This document shows, in pieces, positions 35,501-43,853 of a stretch of 64,000 bases of DNA. The notes below the pieces were generated by a model that saw only the letters and a list, made by a program, of their open reading frames with translations, searched no databases and was not told where the DNA came from. This stretch comes from Butyrivibrio sp. NC2007 (GTDB lineage Bacteria; Bacillota; Clostridia; Lachnospirales; Lachnospiraceae): assembly GCF_000421405.1 (NCBI RefSeq), contig NZ_ATWY01000008.1, forward strand, positions 62,001 to 126,000. Reading direction: 5' to 3'. Numbering within the stretch: position 1 is the stretch's first letter; each line of letters begins with the position of its first letter. Both the position numbers and the translations under genes were made by a program.

Positions 35501-36049
35501 TTCTCTCATGACCCTGCAGCCTTCATTCGCAAGCTCAAAGTAGTTTGTCATTGAAGGGAAGCCCGTCAGATAGTCATAGCTTAAGGTTCTGTTTGCACTC
35601 CTATCCATGATGGCAATGCTAAGTGCTGATGCTATACTTCCATCTTCTTTAAATTCCGAACTTTCAACAAATGGGCCGTGGTCCGTGTACCAGCACATCT
35701 CAAGCCTTGTGCCGTCTTCTTTGTAGATATGTCTTCCGTAGGAATGAATTATCCTGTACTCACCATGAATCTTCGATCTGTAGATTACATCATAGGGATC
35801 ATCATCTTCCAAAAACCTATGTGAAGCATCAGCAATAAACGCCACATCGTCGGGATGAATATCCCTGAACATGTCGTTATCCATCAGATCATAGGTGTCC
35901 TGTTTGTTTTCATATCCGTAAAAGTCCAGGAATCCCTGAGATAATAGAATGGTCACCAGACGCTTGTTTATATACTGATATACAGCAAAAGGTACGCTGG
36001 TGCTCTCCAATATTTTGAATGTCGTGCTGTCATACCGATATTTTTCCAC
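32570..36049 (-). CDS. Large PAS-GGDEF-EAL-PAS-PAS-GGDEF c-di-GMP protein
   Basis: 1159 aa, cytoplasmic. An N-terminal PAS-like domain (about residues 10-130) is followed by a degenerate GGDEF (about 150-310; motif reads SADHF) and an EAL domain (about 310-570). The EAL domain keeps the catalytic set: NEEALARW, SVNFS, EITES, WMDDYGSGYS, KLDM, AEGVET and LQGF. Two further PAS-like segments (about 690-960) follow, then a C-terminal GGDEF with an intact RLGGDEF (1088-1092). It may therefore both make and degrade c-di-GMP, with the first GGDEF acting as a GTP-sensing or structural part. Convergent with the LacI-GGDEF gene. Confidence 0.93.
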   Translation of the reverse strand: MEKYRYDSTTFKILESTSVPFAVYQYINKRLVTILLSQGFLDFYGYENKQDTYDLMDNDMFRDIHPDDVAFIADASHRFLEDDDPYDVIYRSKIHGEYRIIHSYGRHIYKEDGTRLEMCWYTDHGPFVESSEFKEDGSIASALSIAIMDRSANRTLSYDYLTGFPSMTNYFELANEGCRVMRESGRTPVILFLDFNGMKSYNQKYGMEEGDRFLVAFSRILIDHFSSNNCSRFSADHFCVYTDSEGVEDVCQTIIEQSKNINGGKTMPLRVGVYYYDSDDVTISAACDRAKLACDSDKKTYDAHIYYFDKAMIAALDKQRYIVENLDRALEEEWIQVYHQPIFRAANDHICNEEALARWIDPEKGLISPQDFVPVLEEANSVYKLDLYMVDKVLEKMQGQMAHGVYVVPESVNFSRSDFYTCDLVEEIRSRVDKSGLGRDKLIIEITESALADDIDYMTVQIKRFKELGFTVWMDDYGSGYSSPVILLKIPFDLIKLDMLFVSQIDESRSGRIIVTEIVRMAMALGLETIAEGVETEKQAEFLKEIGCTKLQGFLFAKPLSLDEIFEKRETISAEMFENPAETDYYAQIGNVNLYDLSISKSDDDKLLNYFDTMPMVLVEVGEKTLSICRCNESFKKFLDKSFPGRLERRKFNVGKYENIPGNYTLNAIVQCAIEGRRTFIDDITEDGRSIQLFMRRVAVNPITGDSAVAIVILSISDGSKADTGLTYNYIARALSEDYVNMYFVKMDTGDFIEYAPDGYNSEITVERHGNNFFEECKKDAQKQLYKDDIDEFFNVFNKEYIEKSLKENGTFTHTYRLMRDGEPVYVNMKIVAIRNRKNEIIIGVNNVDAQMKQKEAIEKLREESLIYSRISALSGDYMAIYIIDPATDEYALYSSKEFYATLGTPEQGPDFFNKAVKAGEKVIFKDDYALFSSRLNKENVLRHIEEDGIFTLNYRLMIDKKPVYVQIRANLIHENSEDRIIMGILNVDRETRKEQEYNFNLMAAREEANIDELTGVKNKHAYLDMEEVINNQINEGACPEFAIAVFDLNNLKAINDTKGHQAGDRYIKDGCKIICKTFTHSPVFRLGGDEFAVIVDGEDYDNLEANMEKIAKINQKNMTTGKVVIAAGASRFARDKNVAAVFKRADKSMYENKAELKS

Positions 36050-36188
36050 TTAAAGCCTCCGACATTTAGATGCACATCATTATCTATATTACATTTTATC
36101 ACAAACGGTAAACAGGTGACAAAATTTTAGGCAAGGTAATATATTAATATATTAAAATGTAATAAACTTATTTAGGCCGTCTTAACAT

Positions 36189-36225
36189 GGAAACAGGGAG
36201 CGCCATGATGGCGTTCCCTGTTTCC
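36189..36225 (+). other. Strong 16-bp hairpin of unknown role
   Basis: GGAAACAGGGAGCGCC-atgat-GGCGTTCCCTGTTTCC. It pairs fully as plus-strand RNA (one G-U) and less well on the minus strand. No T run follows on either side, so it is not a classical terminator. It lies between the PepSY gene end and the start of the large c-di-GMP gene, both on the minus strand, and might be an RNA-stability or leader structure. Confidence 0.5.
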
Positions 36226-36297
36226 TAAGAGAGAGAGAAAATTATGATTAAGAAGTGTTCGGTAAAATCGTAATCAATTTCTCTGCTGAGTTAAAAC

Positions 36298-36645
36298 TCA
36301 GTCATCTATGTCAAAGCTGATGATCAGACCGGAAGCTACTTCTATCTCATATTCATACTCTACGAATCCAACTCTGAATTCTACTTCGTAAACTTCCATG
36401 CCGTCATCACGGTCTTTTTTAACTTTTGTATAAAGAGTGTCTGCCATCTCATATCCGGCATCCTTTAATGCGATCTCAAGAGCCTGGCTCTTTGTAACTC
36501 CGGATGCTACTCCTGCAACCTTCATGGGAGCTACTGTCTTAACTGCTTCAGGTGTTGCTGCAAGTGCTTTTGTTGGTGGAACGATAGGTAATACGATAAC
36601 TAATGATGTAACAATTGCTGCTGCCAATGCGATAATCTTCTTCAT
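36298..36645 (-). CDS. Secreted PepSY-domain protein
   Basis: 115 aa. The signal peptide is MKKIIALAAAIVTSLVIVLP with cleavage probably after ALA. A single PepSY-type domain follows: GVTKSQALEIALKDAGY, then YEVEFRVGFVEYEYEIEVAS and GLIISFDID. PepSY domains are found in protease propeptides and cell-surface proteins and may inhibit peptidases. AAAAGGAG precedes the start. It is monocistronic. Confidence 0.88.
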   Translation of the reverse strand: MKKIIALAAAIVTSLVIVLPIVPPTKALAATPEAVKTVAPMKVAGVASGVTKSQALEIALKDAGYEMADTLYTKVKKDRDDGMEVYEVEFRVGFVEYEYEIEVASGLIISFDIDD

Positions 36646-36750
36646 AACTTTTTCTCCTTTTCTCTGTGCGACTTTTGTGTTGCTTGGTTTGTTTTGTTTT
36701 ATCTTGATGTAATCTTATCACCGCCAATATCACACAACTGTCACACAGGT

Positions 36751-36853
36751 TTTGAAGAGTCAGTGAGTCAGTGGGGACGTTTCAGTTTGACTCATTTTGC
36801 CGCGCAAAATGAGTCAAACTGAAACGTCCCCACTGACTCACTGACTCTTCAAA
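36751..36853. repeat. Perfect 50-bp-arm palindrome (P1)
   Basis: Two 50-base arms, perfectly complementary, around a 3-base centre (cgc). The arm contains GTCAGTGGGGACGTTTCAGT and TTGACTCATTTTG. The same inner 35-base arm segment occurs in P2 at 53999-54091, but the outer arm differs and is still perfectly paired. It lies between the PepSY gene promoter region and the terminator of the coiled-coil gene. No coding potential. Confidence 0.95.
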
Positions 36854-36854
36854 C

Positions 36855-36880
36855 AAAAAACCGGAGCCCGAAGGCTCCGG
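36855..36880 (-). terminator. Terminator of the DUF5717/DUF5716 operon
   Basis: CCGGAGCC-cgaa-GGCTCCGG, an 8-bp GC-rich stem followed on the minus strand by TTTTTTG; placed 4 bp after the last gene of the operon. Confidence 0.85.
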
Positions 36881-36884
36881 TAAA

Positions 36885-38063
36885 TCAATCTTCATATCTT
36901 GAAACCATATCCAGTATCTCCTGCGTATACTTGGGATACTGTCTTGCCATATCCTCGATCTCAGCCTTGGCATTGCCGGCTACAATATCGCGGTTGTACT
37001 CCATGCGCTTTCGCAGGGACTGACGCTGTACATTGAGGCTGTGTCTTATTTCAACTTCTTCGTTGTGATCAAGAAGTGCCTCCACCTGATGGATCCAGAT
37101 GTCAGGATCCTTGACTCTGAAGTGCCTAAGCATATAGACGAGGTCCTTCTGGTTGGAATCAAGAAGCCTTCTTGCATCCTCAACCTTGGCGCGCTCATTT
37201 CTCTCCTGGAGATATTTGCCGTACATGTCCGTAAGCTCTTTTGACGTATTCACACCGTACTTAAGGCACAGGTAATCTATAAGGTTCGTATTGTTGACGT
37301 ATCGTATCTTGACCTGATTCTGCAGCATGATGAGCCTTGAAATGGACTTAGTGACCACCTTGAGCTCAGATGCAGCGTTGCTCTGATGGATGTACAGATA
37401 TGTCACTGCCACTGCTGCAAGAAGGAATGTCACCATGTAGCCATAGACAACATTCAGTCCCAGTCCGAACTGCAGGAACAATAGGAAGATCATGATAACC
37501 ACCAGTGCAATGGAGATAGCAATTATAAGCTTCCTGTCATTTTCCACCGCCGTAAGGATATCATCCTCCTGATAAATATAGGCCTCACGCTCACTGTCCA
37601 GGCGCTTTAAATCGTTCCTTATCTTTTTCTGGTAATCTTCGGCTTCAGCAAGCTTCTTGGCGCCTTCCTTGGCACCTGACTGAAGGCGCTCCATATGCTC
37701 AAACTCCGCATCCGTCATGCGGCTCTTTCGCCTGTCAAACTTATCCTGCTGCTCCTGGGACTCTAAGATCTTTTTGGCGCACTCATTGATCTCCGCCCTC
37801 TGCTCCGGTGGAAGAGCATCAATCTCCTCCATGTCACGAAGGTGCGAAGTCACATCGTTGTACTCCATTTCCAGGGCTTCGAGTTCTTTTGAAGCTTCCT
37901 GCATCTGCTGCAGACAGCTCCCTATATACTCTCTTCTCTGGACCGGATCATCTATATCCACATCCTTTCTGGTGTAGACAATGTCGTTCCAGTCCTGGAG
38001 CTTGGTCTCTTTTGCCCAGTCATCGCGTTTGTCGCTGCTTTTTAAGATATCAAATAAGCCCAT
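36885..38063 (-). CDS. Coiled-coil membrane protein of the DUF5717/DUF5716 module
   Basis: 392 aa from ATG 38063, which overlaps the preceding TGA (TGATG). A long charged coiled coil (about residues 45-170; for example QQMQEASKELEALEMEYNDV) leads to two close membrane helices (about 178-200 and 207-228: LIIAISIALVVIMIFLLFLQ and YMVTFLLAAVAVTYLYIHQ). A second coiled-coil/helical region forms the C-terminus. Both soluble parts should face the cytoplasm. The family is not recognised. It is the last gene of a four-gene unit and could anchor the other products to the membrane. Confidence 0.8.
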   Translation of the reverse strand: MGLFDILKSSDKRDDWAKETKLQDWNDIVYTRKDVDIDDPVQRREYIGSCLQQMQEASKELEALEMEYNDVTSHLRDMEEIDALPPEQRAEINECAKKILESQEQQDKFDRRKSRMTDAEFEHMERLQSGAKEGAKKLAEAEDYQKKIRNDLKRLDSEREAYIYQEDDILTAVENDRKLIIAISIALVVIMIFLLFLQFGLGLNVVYGYMVTFLLAAVAVTYLYIHQSNAASELKVVTKSISRLIMLQNQVKIRYVNNTNLIDYLCLKYGVNTSKELTDMYGKYLQERNERAKVEDARRLLDSNQKDLVYMLRHFRVKDPDIWIHQVEALLDHNEEVEIRHSLNVQRQSLRKRMEYNRDIVAGNAKAEIEDMARQYPKYTQEILDMVSRYED

Positions 38064-38905
38064 CACTTCACCTTATCTTTTACCAGTTCTTTGTATGTAA
38101 GTTTCATCTCATCGGTGATCTCGCCCACCTGATCATAATACTCGTGCATCTTGCTCTCAGCCTTGTACACAGCCAGAGTCCTGAGCATCAGGTTGTCCTT
38201 GCTTGATGCATAGAGCTCCTCCGCTTCCTTCATCCTGCTCTCAAGCTCCATTGATGCCTCATAGGCTTCGTCTGAATCTGCGATAAAAGACACATACTCT
38301 TTATTCGACAGGCTCATCCTGATCGCCGCCAGATACTGCAGGTAGGATTCCCTGTTCCCACTGTCCTCATAAGCAGATTTAAACACGGCTGCTGCCTTGT
38401 CGAACAAAAACAGCCTTGCATACATAACTCCCTCGTTGTGCTTGATATAGGCCCTGAGCTTCAGATCGATGTCAGGAGTATTGTGCAAAAGAAATTCATA
38501 CTCCTTAAACGCCTGTGTGAACCTGTCATTCTTCATGAGGAAATCCGCACGCTGAAGTTTCTTTTTGTAGACGTCCATGCCGGCGTTGCCTCTAAGTATC
38601 TCCTCGGTCTTGTCCACCTCTTTCCTGGTGTTGTACCCTACGTAATCAAGGATGGTTCCTGCAAGTGAAGCCATGGAGCACCTCTTGGCCGCCATGCTGC
38701 GCAGTTCATCGGCAAGCTTTTGAAGACAGCACTCTGATTCGATCCAGTCAAAGAGCTCTTCGTCAAAGCTATCTTCATCCAGAAGGAACGCATTCTGAAC
38801 TATGCAGTAGCACAGTTCTTCGATGCAGTACACGTTTCTGCCAATCTTCTCTATGTGATATGGATTTTCTGCATATCGTCCTATGCAAAGAATTGGTTTA
38901 CTCAT
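38063..38905 (-). CDS. TPR-like helical protein of the DUF5717/DUF5716 module
   Basis: 280 aa, cytoplasmic. The N-terminal part (MSKPILCIGRYAENPYHIEK) contains several cysteines (CIEELCYC, ECCLQKL), followed by helical pairs resembling TPR units: YKKKLQRADFLMKNDRFTQA, YIKHNEGVMYARLFLFDKAA and SYLQYLAAIRMSLSNKEYVS. It starts 6 bp after the DUF5716 gene and overlaps the next gene by one base. It probably bridges the ATPase-like and membrane components, judging by neighbourhood alone. Confidence 0.8.
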   Translation of the reverse strand: MSKPILCIGRYAENPYHIEKIGRNVYCIEELCYCIVQNAFLLDEDSFDEELFDWIESECCLQKLADELRSMAAKRCSMASLAGTILDYVGYNTRKEVDKTEEILRGNAGMDVYKKKLQRADFLMKNDRFTQAFKEYEFLLHNTPDIDLKLRAYIKHNEGVMYARLFLFDKAAAVFKSAYEDSGNRESYLQYLAAIRMSLSNKEYVSFIADSDEAYEASMELESRMKEAEELYASSKDNLMLRTLAVYKAESKMHEYYDQVGEITDEMKLTYKELVKDKVK

Positions 38906-38911
38906 AAACTA

Positions 38912-40210
38912 TCACACCTCAATCGTCTGCTCCCATACTTTTCCGGTGGCCGGGAACAGCTCACCAAAGCCAAGATCCGTGACCTTGACATTTACTTCAT
39001 TGACACTTCCCATGCTGAGCGCAATGCGAAGTCTTGTAGCCCTCGGAGGTCTCTTTTCAAGGCCATCCAGATATAACTGGACAATCCTCGGAGTCTTGCC
39101 TGTAAGGGGCGTTACCTCAATATTCAAGATTCCGCTGGGGTCCATGATTATATCAAAACTTGTACCGGCCTCATACCAGTTAACACCGGCATCAAGAAGT
39201 GCATGATACACTTCCGTTCCGCACTTTAAAAGCTTCATTCCAAGGTTGGCCTTGAGCTTGTCCTCACCGAGGAAAACAAACCTGTTTGTATTGCCACTGG
39301 GGCGTATTCTCTCCCTTGCAGCGATGCTGGCTCCCTTGCTGAAGAGGTTGTTGCCCTGGAAGACCCTTCTGGTCCTGCAGAGGAACTCAAGGGATCTCTT
39401 TGGCCACTTCTCCCTGAAGCCGTCTCCCAAAAGGAAGATCGTTGAAATGATCTTCTCACCGCAGACCTTCTGCATAATGGTAAGGAACTCGTCATCGAGC
39501 CTCTCACAGGTCTTGTGGAAAAGAGCTGCCTCCTTTGGAAAGCCCTCATCAAGCCACAGATCATCAAAGGTCTTAACATCTATAGTTGCAACAACGGGCT
39601 TCGTCTTATAATTGAGGTCCATCTCATATACTGAGAGTTCCTCATGGTCATAGTCACAGGCAAGGACTGTGTGATGGGTAAGATCCTCGGGCTGATAAAG
39701 CATATAGTTGTAAAAGCTCTCCTCATGGCTCTGGTAAAAGACATTTGGAGTCTTAAGCTCAAGCGCAGTTGTCACAGCATTCAAAACCTGAACCATTCTG
39801 TGGTCAAGGCTTCTTACGGTAAACATGATCGCATCCACGTTATCAAGAGAAACTTCCATGGACAGAAGGGATAAACTTCTTTTCACAAACAGGGTCAAAA
39901 GAGCTATCGGATCATACTCGGTGTTTCCCACAGCAACAGGCTTTCCTTCCTTGGCTGCTGCGATAAGTCCGCTCACCTCGTATCCGTCACCGTCATCGAT
40001 GTGCCTTACGGCTTCTTTGCCGTAGAACCACTGATTTACGTCCTTCCTCTTACAAAGGATCGTGGGAATATTATAAAGTTCTGAGCCGGCCAGTACCGAG
40101 AGAGTCTCAGGCATATCTGCATCAGATGCCAGATAGCTTATCTGAGAGACCTTCTCTCCCAGATCATATCCCAGCACAAAGCGCCTTGTATCAGAATTTC
40201 CAAACAACAT
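38912..40210 (-). CDS. DUF5716 protein, Hsp70/actin-fold ATPase-like
   Basis: 432 aa. I recognise it as DUF5716. The order of motifs parallels the sugar kinase/Hsp70/actin superfamily. RRFVLGYDLGEKVSQISYL (9-27) resembles the phosphate-1 loop. FYQSHEESFYNYMLYQ (158-173) lies where Hsp70 has its EPTAAALAYG segment. TVLACDYDHEELSVYEMDL (181-199) resembles phosphate-2. STIFLLGDGF (256-265) resembles the adenosine loop. QGNNLFSKGASIAARE (285-300) resembles the AVAKGAA helix. ATP binding is inference from this pattern. It sits 6 bp from both neighbours in the operon. GGAAGGATAAG precedes the start. Confidence 0.82.
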   Translation of the reverse strand: MLFGNSDTRRFVLGYDLGEKVSQISYLASDADMPETLSVLAGSELYNIPTILCKRKDVNQWFYGKEAVRHIDDGDGYEVSGLIAAAKEGKPVAVGNTEYDPIALLTLFVKRSLSLLSMEVSLDNVDAIMFTVRSLDHRMVQVLNAVTTALELKTPNVFYQSHEESFYNYMLYQPEDLTHHTVLACDYDHEELSVYEMDLNYKTKPVVATIDVKTFDDLWLDEGFPKEAALFHKTCERLDDEFLTIMQKVCGEKIISTIFLLGDGFREKWPKRSLEFLCRTRRVFQGNNLFSKGASIAARERIRPSGNTNRFVFLGEDKLKANLGMKLLKCGTEVYHALLDAGVNWYEAGTSFDIIMDPSGILNIEVTPLTGKTPRIVQLYLDGLEKRPPRATRLRIALSMGSVNEVNVKVTDLGFGELFPATGKVWEQTIEV

Positions 40211-40216
40211 AAAATC

Positions 40217-43200
40217 TTATCCTTCCTCACTCAGCTGCTGATCAAGCGGGGTGAACAGTTTCTCGCAAATGTATTTCTTCTTGTAGTACTCACCGATCAA
40301 AGCATCCACAGTATCATAATCCTGAAGGGTCTCACCTATCATGATGTCGTTGATAAGGCTGTATCTTGATGCTGTGCGTCCTCCTGTGATGTCACTCTTC
40401 TGGATGGTTCCGCTCTCAGTCAAAGCCCCCTCTTCCTGGCCGTCCTCAGTGATGTAGTACTGCATCTGCTCTCCGAAGAAGAGAATGAACTCAGTGACAT
40501 AGATGCCTTCAAACATCTCTTTCATCTCGGCTGTTCTGTACTCGCCAACTGCATCGTCATCGAGTCTGTAATGAACGATACAGTGTCTTCCCGGAACAGA
40601 CCTGTACTCTATCATGGTCTTATCAATAAACTGCACCATATCGGGAAGCAGTTCCTCGTACTCTGTATAGAAGGGGAAGAATATCTCTTTTGAAAGAAGC
40701 TCCCTCATATAGGCTGCGGCAACCTTCTCGTTGATCTCCTCATCAGACCGTTTGTCCGTAGCGTAATAGCGAAGATATGCCAGCTTGCACACCTCAGCCA
40801 ATCTCATGTTTTCAAGCGTGAGCTTTTCTGTGCGGTCGAATATATATCTGTCGATGACTGTCCCGTGTACGAAGTAATCATAGGCACTCTGAGTTATGAA
40901 AGCCATCTCGATGTCCGTATTAGCTCCGCTGCTTACATAGTTCCTGAACACATCGATCTTCTCTCCGATGTAGGATCCGCTAAAGAGCATCTGAACAAGC
41001 ATTCTCTCAGCCAGGTTATAGGTATCAAGTCCAAAGGACTCGGATGCCTTCCAGATATCCCTCATCTCCTTGATGGTTCCGTTATATCCGGAAATGAGGT
41101 AGCTAAGGAGCTGCTCGTCATACTTTCCGTTTGCAAAAGCGTAGTGGGCGATCTCAAGCTCTTTTGCCCCAAAATCAAGCATTCCCCTGTCAAGTAGCCT
41201 TACGCACAGACGAAGTATTACCTTGGCATCTATGCCGTAAGTGCCATATTCCTTGACCCATTCAAGCGCTCTCTCATAAAGCCCTGCCATTACCATGAGT
41301 TCCAGGATCTCTCCGCGCTCAGTAGTTGTGAGGTCTTCAGGACTTATATCAAGCAGATACTCTGTGAGCTGCCTTGTAAAATCGTTGTCGTAGTAGAAGT
41401 GAACGAGGTTTCCTCTTATCTCGTTCCTGCAGCTCTTGCGCACCAGTTCCGAGCTGGCAAGATCTCTGTATCTGCCGACGTTGTCCATATCGATGGTGTA
41501 GGCGTTCTTACCAAGGTCGCACAAAAACAGATCCAGATTTTCTTTTCCCTTCTGGATATATGGAATCGCGTATGAAGAAAGCTTGCCCGGAAGCATGAGC
41601 CTTATGTTTGTGTAAGGAATGCTGGATGCATACCTGTTGTCCTCGTGATCAGTCAAAAGAACTGCATAGTCGCTGCCATAAAGCGGAACGAAGGCCTCTC
41701 CGTCGACTACCGGATAGCGCATCTCTCTCTCGCACTTGTCGTAGACTACGATCACACCGTTAATTCTTTTATCCGGGACAATGATCTGTGAGGTATAAAG
41801 AACTGAGAGCACCTTGGAAGCATTGGCTGCGTCAACCATCTGTCTTGTGAGAAGGTTCTTGTAAAGATAGCCAAGGTCCTTGGTAACTCTGCCCTTGTCC
41901 AGCTGAGCCATGAGGTACTTCTCGATCTGAGGTACGTATGACTCATAGAGCTCAGGATAGTCCTCCCTGTGCTCGTGGATATATCTGTAAAGTATTGCGT
42001 TCTTGTCGTATTCAAGGTCGCTCTGGTACGAGAAATACATCAGTACCATCTTGTTTATCTCGCACGGAAGAAGCCCATTCTCATCAGTGTAGATGGACAT
42101 CATGTAGTACTCATAGAGCCTTGTTATGCGAAGTTCTCTCTCAACGCCCTTTCTGTACCACTCGAAGGCGAAGCTTTCGGTCTTACCGCCCTTGATAAGG
42201 AGAGAGACGATGGACTCTAAAACCTCGTCGTTTTCCTTGATCTCGTAGCAGGCCTTAAGTATCCTGAAGAGCCTCTTGTCAAAGTTGCGGACACGGATAG
42301 CAAGATATACGATCTGGTCTATCAGATTTAAGCTGATTATCTGCTTCTTGGCTCCGTACTCAAGAACGTAGAGCTCGTATTCATCGAGGCGAGTTAATAT
42401 TGAGGGTGAATCATTTAAAAGATTCATGGCCTCAAGGTACAGGATTGGACTTCTGCAGCCCAGAGTAAACTGTTCCTCCAGCATCATCCACTTTCTGGGA
42501 CTGCTGGTGGTGTACTCATCCGAAATGTATTGTAAGAGCCAGGCGATTCGCCAGTTGTCAGGATTTCTTCTAAAGATTCCCTCAAGTCTCTCGGAAACAT
42601 CATTGATGAAGGCATCCTCTCTGCTGCAGAGAGTTGTCAGGTAGAGATAATAGCTGTAGAGTGTATCTCCCGGGGCTTCCAGTGCCTCTTTTGCCGCCTG
42701 ATCAAGGATCCACTTGCCCTCGTTGGTCCTGCCGGCTGTGATGTAATAATGAGCTGTGTAGAGCCTGACCTCTAAGTCCTTATCGTCGATGGCATTCATC
42801 TTGGCAATTATCTTGCCGGTTTCAGACAGCCATGCCCTTGATGTGATCTTCTTGCAGCTGAAGTTCTCGTAGACCTTGACCAGCTCTACCGTGAGTTTCT
42901 TCATCTCCTGATAGTCGGCTGTAAGATGCCTCTGTTCAAGCTCAACAGATACGGTCACGGGAAGCACTACCTTCACAAAGTTATTGTGGAAAGTGATCCT
43001 GCCGAAGTTGTTGCCCTCATGGAGCTTGTCTGTGCGCAGCCTTACTTTGAGTCTGCAGGAAGAACCGGTAAAGTCATCCTCTCCGATCTCATATTTATCC
43101 AGCGTAATGAAGTCACCGTCTACGTCAGCCAAAAGATGCGTGTATCCCCAGCCGTTTCTGGTGATGAGAATCCCGTGTTCATGGGAAAGACCTGTGAAGT

Positions 43201-43807
43201 CTATCTGAAGTTCCTCCTGATCCGGCATGAACTGGACCGGCTGTTTCTTGTTGATGGAGATGAGGAACTCCTCAACGTTCTGAACGTTATCACTGCCAAC
43301 ACACAGACCTCTGTAGAGGCTCTCGTACTGGGCATCGTTTCCCTTGAAGACCGAAATAAAGTCACGGGAATAAAAGAGGCTTACCGCCTCATCCCAATTT
43401 GTCTTGGCTAAATTTGCAAAATGAAATAGATTCTTGATGTCACCGAGACTGGATGCTATGTGATCCAGACGCACAGTGGCTACGAAGGGAAGAACGAATT
43501 CTCCCTGATTGGATATGATCCTGAACTGCCCCTTAAGAACATCCCCCTGGGACATTCCCTTGGCATTAAACCTGTAAGAAACCTCGTAAGGAGATCCCGA
43601 AAAATCTCCGGTGAGGACTTCCATTCTGATCTCTGTTGATGAAACCTTGCCGTAGATCGGCGTATTCTCAGGTCCAAATATGGTAAAAGAGCCCTCGATG
43701 ATCTCTCCGGGCTCTAAATTCAGCTCAACACGGCCCGTTGAGAAGTCCAGGCTTCTCTGGGCATACATATATTTCCCCTGTAAAAGCTGATCAATAATTT
43801 CTCTCAC
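40217..43807 (-). CDS. DUF5717 protein, very large beta/alpha-solenoid protein
   Basis: 1196 aa, starting at GTG 43807 with GGGGTG close before it. I recognise it as DUF5717. The N-terminal 280 residues are beta-rich Ig-like modules (RVELNLEPGEIIEGSFTIFG; GMSQGDVLKGQFRIISNQGE). The long middle region is helical and TPR/solenoid-like (AHYYITAGRTNEGKWILDQA; MVMAGLYERALEWVKEYGTY). A short beta segment near residues 680-760 precedes the last helices. There is no signal peptide or membrane helix, so it is cytoplasmic. It heads the four-gene unit with DUF5716, TPR and coiled-coil membrane proteins. Biochemical role unknown. Confidence 0.85.
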   Translation of the reverse strand: MREIIDQLLQGKYMYAQRSLDFSTGRVELNLEPGEIIEGSFTIFGPENTPIYGKVSSTEIRMEVLTGDFSGSPYEVSYRFNAKGMSQGDVLKGQFRIISNQGEFVLPFVATVRLDHIASSLGDIKNLFHFANLAKTNWDEAVSLFYSRDFISVFKGNDAQYESLYRGLCVGSDNVQNVEEFLISINKKQPVQFMPDQEELQIDFTGLSHEHGILITRNGWGYTHLLADVDGDFITLDKYEIGEDDFTGSSCRLKVRLRTDKLHEGNNFGRITFHNNFVKVVLPVTVSVELEQRHLTADYQEMKKLTVELVKVYENFSCKKITSRAWLSETGKIIAKMNAIDDKDLEVRLYTAHYYITAGRTNEGKWILDQAAKEALEAPGDTLYSYYLYLTTLCSREDAFINDVSERLEGIFRRNPDNWRIAWLLQYISDEYTTSSPRKWMMLEEQFTLGCRSPILYLEAMNLLNDSPSILTRLDEYELYVLEYGAKKQIISLNLIDQIVYLAIRVRNFDKRLFRILKACYEIKENDEVLESIVSLLIKGGKTESFAFEWYRKGVERELRITRLYEYYMMSIYTDENGLLPCEINKMVLMYFSYQSDLEYDKNAILYRYIHEHREDYPELYESYVPQIEKYLMAQLDKGRVTKDLGYLYKNLLTRQMVDAANASKVLSVLYTSQIIVPDKRINGVIVVYDKCEREMRYPVVDGEAFVPLYGSDYAVLLTDHEDNRYASSIPYTNIRLMLPGKLSSYAIPYIQKGKENLDLFLCDLGKNAYTIDMDNVGRYRDLASSELVRKSCRNEIRGNLVHFYYDNDFTRQLTEYLLDISPEDLTTTERGEILELMVMAGLYERALEWVKEYGTYGIDAKVILRLCVRLLDRGMLDFGAKELEIAHYAFANGKYDEQLLSYLISGYNGTIKEMRDIWKASESFGLDTYNLAERMLVQMLFSGSYIGEKIDVFRNYVSSGANTDIEMAFITQSAYDYFVHGTVIDRYIFDRTEKLTLENMRLAEVCKLAYLRYYATDKRSDEEINEKVAAAYMRELLSKEIFFPFYTEYEELLPDMVQFIDKTMIEYRSVPGRHCIVHYRLDDDAVGEYRTAEMKEMFEGIYVTEFILFFGEQMQYYITEDGQEEGALTESGTIQKSDITGGRTASRYSLINDIMIGETLQDYDTVDALIGEYYKKKYICEKLFTPLDQQLSEEG

Positions 43808-43853
43808 GATTCACCCCAAAAAAACAATTTATAGTGTTAAGTATACCATAAAT

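Noticed and set aside
36189..36225. Strong hairpin considered as a terminator for the PepSY gene
   Set aside because: On the minus strand it has an A-C mismatch and no T run after it, so a terminator call is not supported; listed as a hairpin of unknown role.
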